From NCBI GenBank assembly GCA_003486285.1, contig DNGH01000064.1:1-9361 (forward strand): a stretch of DNA of 9,361 nucleotides. The letters are read 5' to 3'. How positions within the stretch are numbered: the stretch's first letter is position 1; every line of letters begins with the position of its first letter. The notes beneath the pieces were generated by a model that saw only the letters and a list, made by a program, of their open reading frames with translations, was not told where the DNA came from and searched no databases. Position numbers and translations under genes: made by a program. Origin of the DNA: Actinomycetota bacterium (GTDB lineage Bacteria > Actinomycetota > Acidimicrobiia > Spongiisociales > UBA11373). Below, in pieces: positions 1-5,893 of this stretch.

Positions 1-671
1 ACCCCGGCCAGCACCACCACCGCGACATGTGACATCACGTGCGGGACCAGGTGGTGGACCATGATCCACCGCGGGCTCCCCCCGACCGAGCGGGCGGCTT
101 CGATGTACGGCTTTTGCATCACGGCCAGAGCCCGCGAGCGCACCACGATGGCCGCCGGGCCCAGTCCGAAGAAGAGGCCGTACAGCAGTCCCAGCTCCAG
201 GGGTCCCATCAGCCCGCGTTTGGAGGCGATCAGGAAGATCAGCGGCGGCGGCAGCAGCAAGAAGGCGTCCGAGACGTGGGTGGTCAGCCAATCCCAGCGG
301 CCACGGAAGAACGCACCGCTGATGCCGACGATCAACCCGATCACACCGGCGCCGACGGCGGTGGCCACGGCCACGATGAAGCTGGGTCGCAGACCGTAGG
401 TCACCATGCTCAGGACGTCGCGGCCGAGGGGATCGGTGCCGAGCAGATGTCGTGCGCTGGGTCCCGAGGGGTGGACCATCGTGGGATCGTGACCGGTCTC
501 GGGCCGGTAGACCGCCTGCTGGTCGGCCCACACCGTCGCCTGCAGCACCGGGTGGATGAAGGTGGCCACCGCGAACATCAGGAGCAGCGCGGCTCCGCCG
601 ACGACCATCTTGTTGCGACGGACTCGATGGCCGGTGTCGGCCCACGCTCCGATCTCGTGCGTCTCGGTCAT
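1..671 (-). CDS. DppC/OppC-type ABC transporter permease, partial (3' end beyond window)
   Basis: Inner-membrane permease of a peptide/oligopeptide (or nickel) class ABC importer, forming the channel with the DppB-like partner encoded just upstream. The frame is open from ATG 671 to the window edge, giving 223 residues; the family is about 280-300, so roughly the last 60-80 residues are missing. Seen: a first membrane helix at about residues 22-40; the family hallmark HLLGTDPLGRDVLS at 75-88, which precedes the transport domain; further helices at about 97-120, 134-150 and 158-178; and the EAA coupling loop (EAARSVGGSPRW, 191-202) that contacts the ATPase. Start choice: its ATG overlaps the TGA of the DppB-like gene (ATGA, 668-671), indicating translational coupling. 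Substrate is unknown, since no solute-binding protein or ATPase gene lies in the window; they may lie beyond the left edge. Confidence 0.93.
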   Translation of the reverse strand, partial: MTETHEIGAWADTGHRVRRNKMVVGGAALLLMFAVATFIHPVLQATVWADQQAVYRPETGHDPTMVHPSGPSARHLLGTDPLGRDVLSMVTYGLRPSFIVAVATAVGAGVIGLIVGISGAFFRGRWDWLTTHVSDAFLLLPPPLIFLIASKRGLMGPLELGLLYGLFFGLGPAAIVVRSRALAVMQKPYIEAARSVGGSPRWIMVHHLVPHVMSHVAVVVLAG

Positions 672-1837
672 GCCGTGCCGCCCTCGATCCGGATCCGTGG
701 GTCCATCATCGCCTGGGCGACGTCGAGACCGATGCGGAGCACCAACCCGATGATTCCGACGAAGACGAGAATCCCCAGGATCATCGGGGTGTTGCCGTCC
801 TCGATGGCCGTGAAGAACAGGCTCGCCACGCCGTGGAGCCGCAGCTCGCGTTCGATGATGATCAGCCCGGTGATCAGGTAGGGAACGCTGGTGATGAAGC
901 GCGACATGGCCGGTAGGACGGCATTCGGAGCCACATGGCGGTCACGGACCAGGCGTTCGGGCAGTCCCTTGGCGCGGGCCGTGAACACGTAGTCCTCGGT
1001 CATCTCCGCGGAGACGCCGGCCCGCATCACGAGCATGATCTCGCCGAAGGCGATCAGGACGATCGCCGCCGTCGCCATGACCGCGCTCGGCAGGGTCAGG
1101 TCGTCGATGGCGTCGGCCCAGACCCCGAGGGACAGCAGGGCCACCACCAGGGCGGCGACTCCCAGCGGGAGCGCGGCGAAGGCGAGGAGGCGACGCCCGT
1201 TCTTGCGGGCCCACCCCCGGAGGATGATCCCGCCGGTGAGGGCGATGGTCAGCCCGAACGCCAGCACCCCCAGCAACGGGCCTTCGGGGGTGGGGCCATA
1301 CGCCACCGGCCCCAACCCGAACCACGACCGCACCTGGAACAGCCGATCGGTGAGGAAGTAGGTGAGGAGGAACACCAGCCACGGAGGGAAGGAGGTGAAG
1401 GCGAGCACGCTGATCGAACTCGCCGAGGCGCGCAGGGTTCGGCTGCGGTGCCAGGCCACGGCCCTGCCCAGCCACTCGCCCAGCAGGTAGGCGATGACGC
1501 CGCCGACGGCGAAGATCGCCAGGGTCGAGGGCAGCACCGCCAGGATCTCGCCGCGCACCCCGTCGGTGGGGGCGCCGGCCATCCAGTAGCCGAAATCGTC
1601 GAACGAGACGCCGAGGTTCCCCCGGAGCAGACCGATCATGTAGTCGGCCCACTGCGCCACGAGGGGCCGATCGGTGCCCAGGACCTCTCGAATCTGCTGT
1701 GCCGCCTCCTCCCGCTCGCCCAGTCCGATGGCGAAGTCGTAGGGCAGGAGCAGGTTGATCGCGAAGAAGGCGATCGTGACGACGGCCAGCAGCGTTGCCG
1801 CCGCCCACAGGATCCGCTTGGTCACGTACCGCCACAT
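668..1837 (-). CDS. DppB/OppB-type ABC transporter permease, long form
   Basis: Inner-membrane permease, partner of the DppC-like protein, for uptake of peptides or similar solutes. At 389 residues it is longer than the usual 305-340. Seen: classic N terminus MWRYVTKRILW followed by helix 1 (about 9-31); the extracytoplasmic segment with LLRGNLGVSFDD (70-81); helices at about 100-122 and 142-162; the EAA-type loop EDYVFTARAKGLPERLV (281-297); and the conserved C terminus DVAQAMMDPRIR (372-383). Unusual: two additional hydrophobic segments (about 186-206 and 217-240), with a basic RKNGRR stretch between them, sit before the helix (250-272) that normally precedes the EAA loop. The ATG matches the family N terminus, but upstream bases are pyrimidine-rich with no Shine-Dalgarno; a TAGCGT box lies 9 nt before it. 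The stop overlaps the next gene by ATGA, so the two form an operon. Confidence 0.95.
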   Translation of the reverse strand: MWRYVTKRILWAAATLLAVVTIAFFAINLLLPYDFAIGLGEREEAAQQIREVLGTDRPLVAQWADYMIGLLRGNLGVSFDDFGYWMAGAPTDGVRGEILAVLPSTLAIFAVGGVIAYLLGEWLGRAVAWHRSRTLRASASSISVLAFTSFPPWLVFLLTYFLTDRLFQVRSWFGLGPVAYGPTPEGPLLGVLAFGLTIALTGGIILRGWARKNGRRLLAFAALPLGVAALVVALLSLGVWADAIDDLTLPSAVMATAAIVLIAFGEIMLVMRAGVSAEMTEDYVFTARAKGLPERLVRDRHVAPNAVLPAMSRFITSVPYLITGLIIIERELRLHGVASLFFTAIEDGNTPMILGILVFVGIIGLVLRIGLDVAQAMMDPRIRIEGGTA

Positions 1838-1846
1838 GGGAGGAGG

Positions 1847-1852
1847 ACGCTA
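1847..1852 (-). promoter_or_regulatory. Candidate -10 box (TAGCGT) for a near-leaderless permease operon
   Basis: On the minus strand TAGCGT fits TANNNT and ends 9 nt before ATG 1837. The sequence between (CCTCCTCCC) has no ribosome binding site, which favours a very short or absent leader. There is no clear -35. This is inference from spacing only. Confidence 0.3.
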
Positions 1853-1854
1853 GT

Positions 1855-1910
1855 GGGTCACCGGTTACCCGTTACCGGATACCGGTTACCGGTTATCGGA
1901 TACCAGATGC
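1855..1910. repeat. Degenerate tandem heptamer array A (8 units)
   Basis: Eight consecutive 7-bp units with no phase break: GGGTCAC, CGGTTAC, CCGTTAC, CGGATAC, CGGTTAC, CGGTTAT, CGGATAC, CAGATGC. The consensus is CGG(T/A)TAC. It lies between the yjbQ and dppB-like genes and carries no gene. It resembles in style the short tandemly repeated heptanucleotides described in cyanobacteria; its function is unknown. Confidence 0.85.
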
Positions 1911-1922
1911 GGCCGCGCGGCC
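1911..1922. repeat. 12-bp perfect palindrome between heptamer arrays
   Basis: GGCCGCGCGGCC reads identically on both strands. It separates array A (1855-1910) from the GACTGGA array (1924-1951). An all-G/C palindrome in GC-rich DNA can occur by chance. Confidence 0.6.
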
Positions 1923-1923
1923 C

Positions 1924-1951
1924 GACTGGAGACTGGAGACTGGAGACTTCC
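1924..1951. repeat. Tandem heptamer array B (GACTGGA x3 plus variant)
   Basis: Three exact GACTGGA units (1924-1944) followed by GACTTCC (1945-1951), ending at the last base of the yjbQ stop codon. The period is again 7 bp, but the unit differs from array A and the phase is shifted by one base relative to it. Confidence 0.8.
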
Positions 1952-2424
1952 TAAGAGCCTTGGGCGTGGATCACGACCCGGCGCTCCCGGGCCTGATCGA
2001 ACTCTCCGTAGAGCACCTTCTGCCACGTCCCGAGCAGCACCTCGCCGTCGACGACGGGGATCGTCACCGAGGCGGCCCCCACCAGCAGTTGGCGGATGTG
2101 GGAATGGCCGTTGAGGTACTCGTCTTCCTGGAGGTTCTCGGTGCGCAGATCGTGGTCGTCGTGCTCGTAGTACCCCTCGACCGGGACCGCGGCGTCGATG
2201 AACCGGCGGAAGTCGTTGAGGAATCCGGTCTCGGACTCATTGAGGATGATCGTGGTCGTGGTGTGTGGGGTGTGTACCGTCACCTGCCCGTGGCGCACCC
2301 CGGAGCGGGCCACGACCTCACGGGTCACCTCGGTGAGGTCCCAGAACTCGTTGCCGCCGCTGGTGGCGAAGTGGAGGACCTCGGTGCGGATGCGAGGCTC
2401 CTCGGAGACGGCCAATACCGTCAT
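1951..2424 (-). CDS. yjbQ: YjbQ family (UPF0047) protein
   Basis: A 157-residue cytosolic protein of the YjbQ/UPF0047 family, usually about 130-140 residues. E. coli YjbQ has been linked to a weak thiamine-phosphate synthase side activity, but the physiological role of the family is unsettled. Seen: FWDLTEVTREVV (27-38); the conserved HTPHTTTTIILNESE (51-65); the GHSHIRQLL histidine segment (106-114); VTIPVVDGEVLLGTWQKVL (120-138), then EFD (141-143). The several conserved histidines and acidic residues resemble a metal site. I chose ATG 2424 because family similarity begins about ten residues later and AAGGA lies just upstream, although its spacing of 3 nt is short. GTG 2475, with GGAG about 10 nt before it, is an alternative adding 17 residues. 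The frame stays open further upstream only because it shadows the amidohydrolase gene. Same strand as that gene, 130 bp downstream of it. Confidence 0.9.
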   Translation of the reverse strand: MTVLAVSEEPRIRTEVLHFATSGGNEFWDLTEVTREVVARSGVRHGQVTVHTPHTTTTIILNESETGFLNDFRRFIDAAVPVEGYYEHDDHDLRTENLQEDEYLNGHSHIRQLLVGAASVTIPVVDGEVLLGTWQKVLYGEFDQARERRVVIHAQGS

Positions 2425-2503
2425 CGATCCTTGGGGACGACGCGTGGCGCGCCGGGCGGTGGTGGGCTCTTCCACGGCTGGGGTCTCTCCGGAGGGGCTT
2501 GTG

Positions 2504-2529
2504 ACCGGCGCAACGATAGCGGCGCCGGT
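2504..2529 (-). terminator. Hairpin between amidohydrolase and yjbQ genes (possible attenuator or weak terminator)
   Basis: Perfect 8-bp inverted repeat ACCGGCGC (2504-2511) and GCGCCGGT (2522-2529) around a 10-nt loop. It begins about 25 nt after the amidohydrolase stop and lies 80 nt before the yjbQ start. There is no T-run after it on the minus strand, so it is not a canonical intrinsic terminator; it may stabilise a 3' end or act with a factor. Confidence 0.35.
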
Positions 2530-2554
2530 GGGCTTGGATGACTTCCTCCGGGGC

Positions 2555-3766
2555 TCAGACACCGCCGGCCACCAGGTTCCCGTCGAGGTACACCGCGGCC
2601 ACCCGGTCCCGCATGGCGGTGAAGTCCATGGGATCGCCGTCGAGAACCACCAGGTCGGCCCGCTGGTCCGGGGCAATGGTGCCGCGGTCGGCCTCCACTC
2701 CGAGGCACTCCGCCGCCACTCTGGTGGTCGCCTGGAGCACCTCCCAGGGCTTCATCCCGCCGGCGGCCATGAGAGCGAGCTCCTCGAGGTTGTCGCCGTG
2801 TGGGGTCACGCCGCTGTCCGTGCCCATGGCCACCTTGACCCCGGCCGCCACGGCCCGCCGAAACGAGTCGCGGTGGATCTCGACCACCTCGCGGGCCTTG
2901 CGCACCGAGGCCTCGGGGATGGCGGCGCCGGCTTCGGCGGCGCGTATCACCCCGGTGGGGGCGACCAGGGTGGGCACCAGGTAGGTGCCCCGATCCAGCA
3001 TCATCTGGATCGCCTCGTCGTCGAGGTAGATGCCGTGCTCGATGGAGCGGATCCCGGCCTTGATGGCGTTCTTGATCCCGTCGGTGGCCTGGGCGTGAGC
3101 CATCACCCGCCGCCCCAGCCCGGCAGCGGTGTCCACCAGCACGGTGAGCTCCTCCAGCGTGAAGTGGGCGTGGCGGGGATCGTCGCGGGGGGAGAGCACT
3201 CCTCCGGAGGTCGCCACCTTGATGACGTCGGCGCCCATCTGGATGAGTTGCCGCACCTTGTGGCGTACCTGGTCCGGCCCGTCGACCACGGCGTCGGGTC
3301 GTCCGGGGTGCGGCACGAACAGGTGATAGGTGTGACCCGAAGGCAGCCAGCCGTCGCCGTGTCCTCCGGTCTGGCTCAGCATCGTGAGCGAGATCTGCAT
3401 CCGTGGGCCGGGGATCATGCCGGTGTCGACCGCGGTCTTCACCCCGAGATCGGCTCCACCGGCGTCGCGCACCGAGGTGATTCCGGTCTCGAGGGTCGCC
3501 TTCAGGTTCTTGGCGCCCTCGTAGAACACCAGCGAAAACGGGGCCTGCATGAGGGCGAACAGGTTGACGTGACTGATCATCACATGGGTGTGGCAGTCGA
3601 AGAATCCGGGGAGGAGGGTGCGGCCTCTCAGGTCGACCGCAGTATCGCCGTCGAGGCCGGTACCGACGGCGACGATCCGTCCGTCGGCGACCACGACCTC
3701 TCCGGCCACTGCCGCGGTCCCGGTGCCGTCGAATACCCGGCCGTTGGTGAAGAGCGTGCGTGCCAT
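2555..3766 (-). CDS. Metal-dependent amidohydrolase, prolidase/imidazolonepropionase-like (COG1228 type)
   Basis: A 403-residue amidohydrolase-superfamily TIM-barrel enzyme with two metals, closest in style to Xaa-Pro dipeptidase-like and imidazolonepropionase-related members. It probably cleaves an N-acyl or Xaa-Pro type amide; the exact substrate cannot be read. Seen: N-terminal beta-sandwich strand FTNGRVFDGTG (6-16); the HxH metal motif FDCHTHV (H59, H61); the likely carboxylated bridging lysine K183 in VIKVATSGG; H224 in MAHAQ; H244 in SIEHG; the catalytic aspartate D317 in GTDSG; and the C-terminal sandwich signature GTIAPDQRADLVVLDGDP (362-379). All ligands are present and no signal peptide is evident, so it is cytosolic. 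ATG 3766 fits the family N terminus; it lacks a Shine-Dalgarno but has TAACCT ending 6 nt before it. It is isolated from nirK upstream by a terminator. Confidence 0.92.
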   Translation of the reverse strand: MARTLFTNGRVFDGTGTAAVAGEVVVADGRIVAVGTGLDGDTAVDLRGRTLLPGFFDCHTHVMISHVNLFALMQAPFSLVFYEGAKNLKATLETGITSVRDAGGADLGVKTAVDTGMIPGPRMQISLTMLSQTGGHGDGWLPSGHTYHLFVPHPGRPDAVVDGPDQVRHKVRQLIQMGADVIKVATSGGVLSPRDDPRHAHFTLEELTVLVDTAAGLGRRVMAHAQATDGIKNAIKAGIRSIEHGIYLDDEAIQMMLDRGTYLVPTLVAPTGVIRAAEAGAAIPEASVRKAREVVEIHRDSFRRAVAAGVKVAMGTDSGVTPHGDNLEELALMAAGGMKPWEVLQATTRVAAECLGVEADRGTIAPDQRADLVVLDGDPMDFTAMRDRVAAVYLDGNLVAGGV

Positions 3767-3772
3767 GGCAAG

Positions 3773-3778
3773 AGGTTA
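3773..3778 (-). promoter_or_regulatory. Candidate -10 box (TAACCT) for a leaderless amidohydrolase transcript
   Basis: TAACCT on the minus strand matches TANNNT and ends 6 nt before ATG 3766, the spacing expected when transcription starts at the A of the start codon. No Shine-Dalgarno exists between. The preceding gene ends in a terminator, so a separate promoter is expected here. Confidence 0.45.
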
Positions 3779-3795
3779 CGCCACCGCCCGGGCCG

Positions 3796-3830
3796 AAAAT
3801 GCTGGGGGCCCGGGATGGACCCGGGCCCCC
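3796..3830 (-). terminator. Rho-independent terminator of the regulator-nirK operon
   Basis: Perfect 11-bp GC stem: GGGGGCCCGGG (3804-3814), 5-nt loop ATGGA, CCCGGGCCCCC (3820-3830). Reading the minus strand, it begins 21 nt after the nirK stop (3852) and is followed by AGCATTTTCGG, with a short T-run (TTTT, 3797-3800). The stem is very strong and the T-tract modest. Confidence 0.8.
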
Positions 3831-3851
3831 GACGCGTCCCCTCCCAAGGGG

Positions 3852-5381
3852 TCAGCCGGTAACCGTGACGTTCCCGATCATCCAGGGATGCGGCGTGCAG
3901 AAGTAGGCGAAGGTGCCGACGTCGTCGAACGTGAACGTGAAGGTGTCGCCGGGGTTCATGAACTCCGACCCGAACAGCCCGTCGGGCGTGCCCACCAGTC
4001 CGTCCGAGACCCCCGAGGTCACGGTGTGGACCTGGGTGTCCTCATTGATCCACCGCACCGTGGTGCCCACCGGGACCTCGAGATCCAGGGGATCGAACGC
4101 GTTCTCCGGCTTGGTGGGATCGAAGGCGCCGACGGGGATGATCACCTCGGCGCCAATCGCCGTGGCCACGGTGGTGGTGGTCATGGCGTGGTCGTCGGGG
4201 GCACCGGGTGCCGCCGCGAAGATCTCGGGATCGGCGGCGCCGGTCACCACGATCGTTCCGATCGCGCCCTTGTAGATGCTGCGCACCAGGGCGTGATCGA
4301 CGAGGATGATCGTCGAAGGCACCAGGGCGTCCAGTTCCACCACGGTGCCGCCTCCGGCCACCACCAGCGTGGTCTGCGAACCGCGGATCACCCGGTTCAC
4401 CGGATGGGTGGCCCCTTCCGGGTAGACGGCGTCCCAGTGCGAGCCGATCGGGTGAAAGTTCGAGGCGAGGTTGAGGCCCTCGTTGATGAAGTAGATGCGA
4501 GCCCGCTCTCCCACGGCCATCTCGAAAGTGTTCTCGCCGGACACCGCATCGGTGCGGCCGTTGAAGGTGACGAAGCGCGGCTCCTCGAGTCGCAGCGAGA
4601 CATTGTCGAAGGCGGCGAAGCCCGTGGCGTCCGGCTCGGACACGTACCACTCGGACTGCGCCATCACCCATTCGTGATCGACGGCGGGGAGCGGCGTCTC
4701 GGGATCGACGATGAACACTCCGTACATGCCATGGGAGATGTGCACCGGGATGTCGCCGTAGGCGCAGTGATACATGAATACGCCGGGGTAGAGGAGCCGG
4801 AACTGGACCGACGCGGTCTGGCCGGGATTGACGGTGAGCGCCGCGGCGCCACCGCCCTGGCCCGTCACCGCGTGGAAGTCGATGTTGTGGGGGTTGGTGT
4901 TGGTGGCGAGATTGGTGAGGGTCACCTCGACCATGTCACCCACCCGCCCGCGCAGCACCGGTCCCGGTGAGCCGCACACCACCTCGGTCTGTCCGGCGAT
5001 ACGGAATCCCCACACCTGGGTGGTGATGCCGTTGGTGGGATCGATCGGACACACTCCTTCCACCACCTCCATGGCCACCGACCAGGTCCGCTGGTCGGAG
5101 CGCGCCATGGCGGGAGGTGCCACCGGGGCATAGGTGATGTGGTTCTCGTCCGCGGGTGCGGCGGCGAGCGCGGCGACCGGCGTGAGGGCGGGGCGGATGC
5201 TCTGGTCCGTGGGGAAGGTTGTCGGGTCGCCGCCGCCGGTCGGTCCCTCCTCGGCGATGATCTGGCGCACATCGGCGGGGGAGAGGTCGCCCTGCTGGAC
5301 CACGATCGCGGCGCCCAGCATCACGATCACCGCGAACAGCAGCGCGAACTGCCAGGCCTTGTACCAGAACCCATCGCTCAT
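3852..5381 (-). CDS. nirK: Copper nitrite reductase NirK, membrane-anchored, fused to C-terminal amicyanin-like cupredoxin
   Basis: Reduces nitrite to NO outside the cytoplasmic membrane. 509 residues against about 340-380 for a plain NirK. Order: one hydrophobic segment (about 10-28) with no lipobox, probably an uncleaved anchor; linker (30-95); two cupredoxin domains of NirK (about 98-382); linker; third cupredoxin (about 410-509). Type 1 copper ligands H165, C206, H214, M219; type 2 ligands H170, H205, H363; catalytic D168 (PHNIDFH) and H310 (NFHPIG) are all present. C-x7-H-x4-M is one residue tighter than in Alcaligenes-type enzymes and resembles class II NirK. The last domain carries H452, C495, H498, M501 with loop CTPHPWM, as in amicyanin, so it may pass electrons to the type 1 site. 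The start has GGAAGGA (5389-5395) 7 nt upstream and overlaps the Rrf2 regulator by ATGA. A more distant multicopper oxidase role is unlikely given the intact NirK active site. Confidence 0.93.
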   Translation of the reverse strand: MSDGFWYKAWQFALLFAVIVMLGAAIVVQQGDLSPADVRQIIAEEGPTGGGDPTTFPTDQSIRPALTPVAALAAAPADENHITYAPVAPPAMARSDQRTWSVAMEVVEGVCPIDPTNGITTQVWGFRIAGQTEVVCGSPGPVLRGRVGDMVEVTLTNLATNTNPHNIDFHAVTGQGGGAAALTVNPGQTASVQFRLLYPGVFMYHCAYGDIPVHISHGMYGVFIVDPETPLPAVDHEWVMAQSEWYVSEPDATGFAAFDNVSLRLEEPRFVTFNGRTDAVSGENTFEMAVGERARIYFINEGLNLASNFHPIGSHWDAVYPEGATHPVNRVIRGSQTTLVVAGGGTVVELDALVPSTIILVDHALVRSIYKGAIGTIVVTGAADPEIFAAAPGAPDDHAMTTTTVATAIGAEVIIPVGAFDPTKPENAFDPLDLEVPVGTTVRWINEDTQVHTVTSGVSDGLVGTPDGLFGSEFMNPGDTFTFTFDDVGTFAYFCTPHPWMIGNVTVTG

Positions 5382-5818
5382 TTCCGCGTCCTTCCGTTGC
5401 CGTTGCCGTTGCCGTTGCCGTCGTCCGGGTTCACCGTCGCCACCGTTGTCGCCGCCAGCCGTTCCAGCAGGGCGCCACGCGCCTCAGACCAGGCTTCATG
5501 CGCCGCACACATGGCGCCGGTTCGGCACGGCCCGCCGAGCACGCAGGTGCCGTCGTCGGTGGGGCCCTCCATGATCTCGATCACGTCGAGCAGGGAGCAC
5601 TTGTCCAGATCGGCGACGAGCCGATACCCGCCGCGCGGGCCCGGGACACTGATCACCCACCCGGCACGCACCAGCGGGGCCAGCACCTGTGGGATGAACT
5701 GCTTGGTGCTGTTCAGCGTCGCGGCGAGATCGGCAGCCTGGAGGCCGCCGTCGATGGTGTCGAGCCGCTTGAGGGCCCGCAGCGCCAGATCGGTTCGCCG
5801 CATGAACTCCAGTCGCAT
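5378..5818 (-). CDS. Rrf2-family Fe-S transcriptional regulator (NsrR/IscR-like)
   Basis: A 146-residue winged-helix DNA-binding protein of the Rrf2 family. Members sense NO (NsrR) or cluster status (IscR) through an Fe-S cluster. Seen: helix-turn-helix over about residues 26-55 with STKQFIPQVLAPLVRAGWV; the wing PGPRGGYRL (59-67); cluster cysteines C92, C98, C104 (C-x5-C-x5-C) with H107 three residues on. The N-terminal RRTDLALRAL, including D10, resembles NsrR, in which an aspartate there ligates the cluster; C-x5-C-x5-C-x2-H is also the IscR pattern. Since it is coupled by ATGA to nirK, which makes NO, an NO-sensing NsrR role is the best inference. The C terminus ends in an Asn-Gly repeat (134-142) encoded by a CCGTTG microsatellite. 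Probably autoregulated through dyads just upstream. ATG 5818 fits the family; M6 is an alternative start. Confidence 0.9.
   Translation of the reverse strand: MRLEFMRRTDLALRALKRLDTIDGGLQAADLAATLNSTKQFIPQVLAPLVRAGWVISVPGPRGGYRLVADLDKCSLLDVIEIMEGPTDDGTCVLGGPCRTGAMCAAHEAWSEARGALLERLAATTVATVNPDDGNGNGNGNGRTRK
5394..5423. repeat. Hexanucleotide microsatellite (CCGTTG x4 plus CCGTCG)
   Basis: Four exact CCGTTG copies (5394-5417) and one variant (5418-5423), encoding the Asn-Gly tail of the Rrf2 regulator. The repeat sits immediately before the nirK Shine-Dalgarno. Because the unit is 6 bp, slippage changes tail length without shifting frame. Confidence 0.85.
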
Positions 5819-5821
5819 AGT

Positions 5822-5842
5822 CCAAGACTCATGGAGTCATGG
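5822..5842. promoter_or_regulatory. Candidate operator: 21-bp dyad before the Rrf2 regulator
   Basis: CCA-A-GACTC-ATG-GAGTC-A-TGG: 8 of 9 arm positions are complementary around a 3-bp centre at 5832. It lies 4-24 bp upstream of the regulator start codon. Size and position suit a dimeric Rrf2 repressor acting on its own operon. The match to a known NsrR or IscR site was not tested. Confidence 0.5.
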
Positions 5843-5852
5843 ATCAGCCGCC

Positions 5853-5868
5853 AGGGTCATTCGACCCT
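5853..5868. promoter_or_regulatory. Second dyad (AGGGTC-ATTC-GACCCT) over the putative -10
   Basis: Perfect 6-bp arms with a 4-bp centre, in the 63-bp gap between the TetR and Rrf2 genes. It overlaps the candidate -10 box at 5864-5869. It could be an operator, or a weak hairpin after the TetR gene; there is no T-run, so a terminator is unlikely. Confidence 0.4.
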
Positions 5869-5893
5869 AACCGCAGGAACCTCAGGCTGACAG
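5864..5893 (-). promoter_or_regulatory. Candidate promoter of the Rrf2 regulator-nirK operon
   Basis: On the minus strand, CTGTCA (5893-5888; 4 of 6 to TTGACA) and TAGGGT (5869-5864; fits TANNNT) are separated by 18 bp. Transcription would start near 5857, leaving a leader of about 39 nt that contains the 21-bp dyad. The -35 lies inside the 3' end of the TetR gene. Confidence 0.35.

Noticed and set aside
39..881. 280-residue plus-strand open frame at the left edge
   Set aside because: Antisense to the two permease genes, whose minus frames show clear Dpp motifs.
935..1954. 339-residue plus-strand open frame
   Set aside because: Antisense to the DppB-like gene and running through the heptamer arrays; composition is typical of a shadow frame (Q, G, H, R rich).
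2425..2554. TPP riboswitch before yjbQ
   Set aside because: Considered because YjbQ is linked to thiamine phosphate, but I see no conserved THI-element core; only a simple 8-bp hairpin is present.
2425..2676. N-terminal extension of YjbQ to a 241-residue protein
   Set aside because: Most of the extra 84 residues overlap the amidohydrolase gene in another frame and have no family similarity.
2198..3862. 554-residue plus-strand open frame
   Set aside because: Antisense shadow of the amidohydrolase and yjbQ genes; its translation is low-complexity, rich in H, G, V and D, with no domain, while the minus frame has complete enzyme motifs.
3588..4970. 460-residue plus-strand open frame
   Set aside because: Antisense shadow of nirK; high GC removes stops from the opposite strand and no recognisable motif is present.
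5139..5870. 243-residue plus-strand open frame
   Set aside because: Antisense across nirK and the Rrf2 regulator, both of which have intact ligand motifs on minus.
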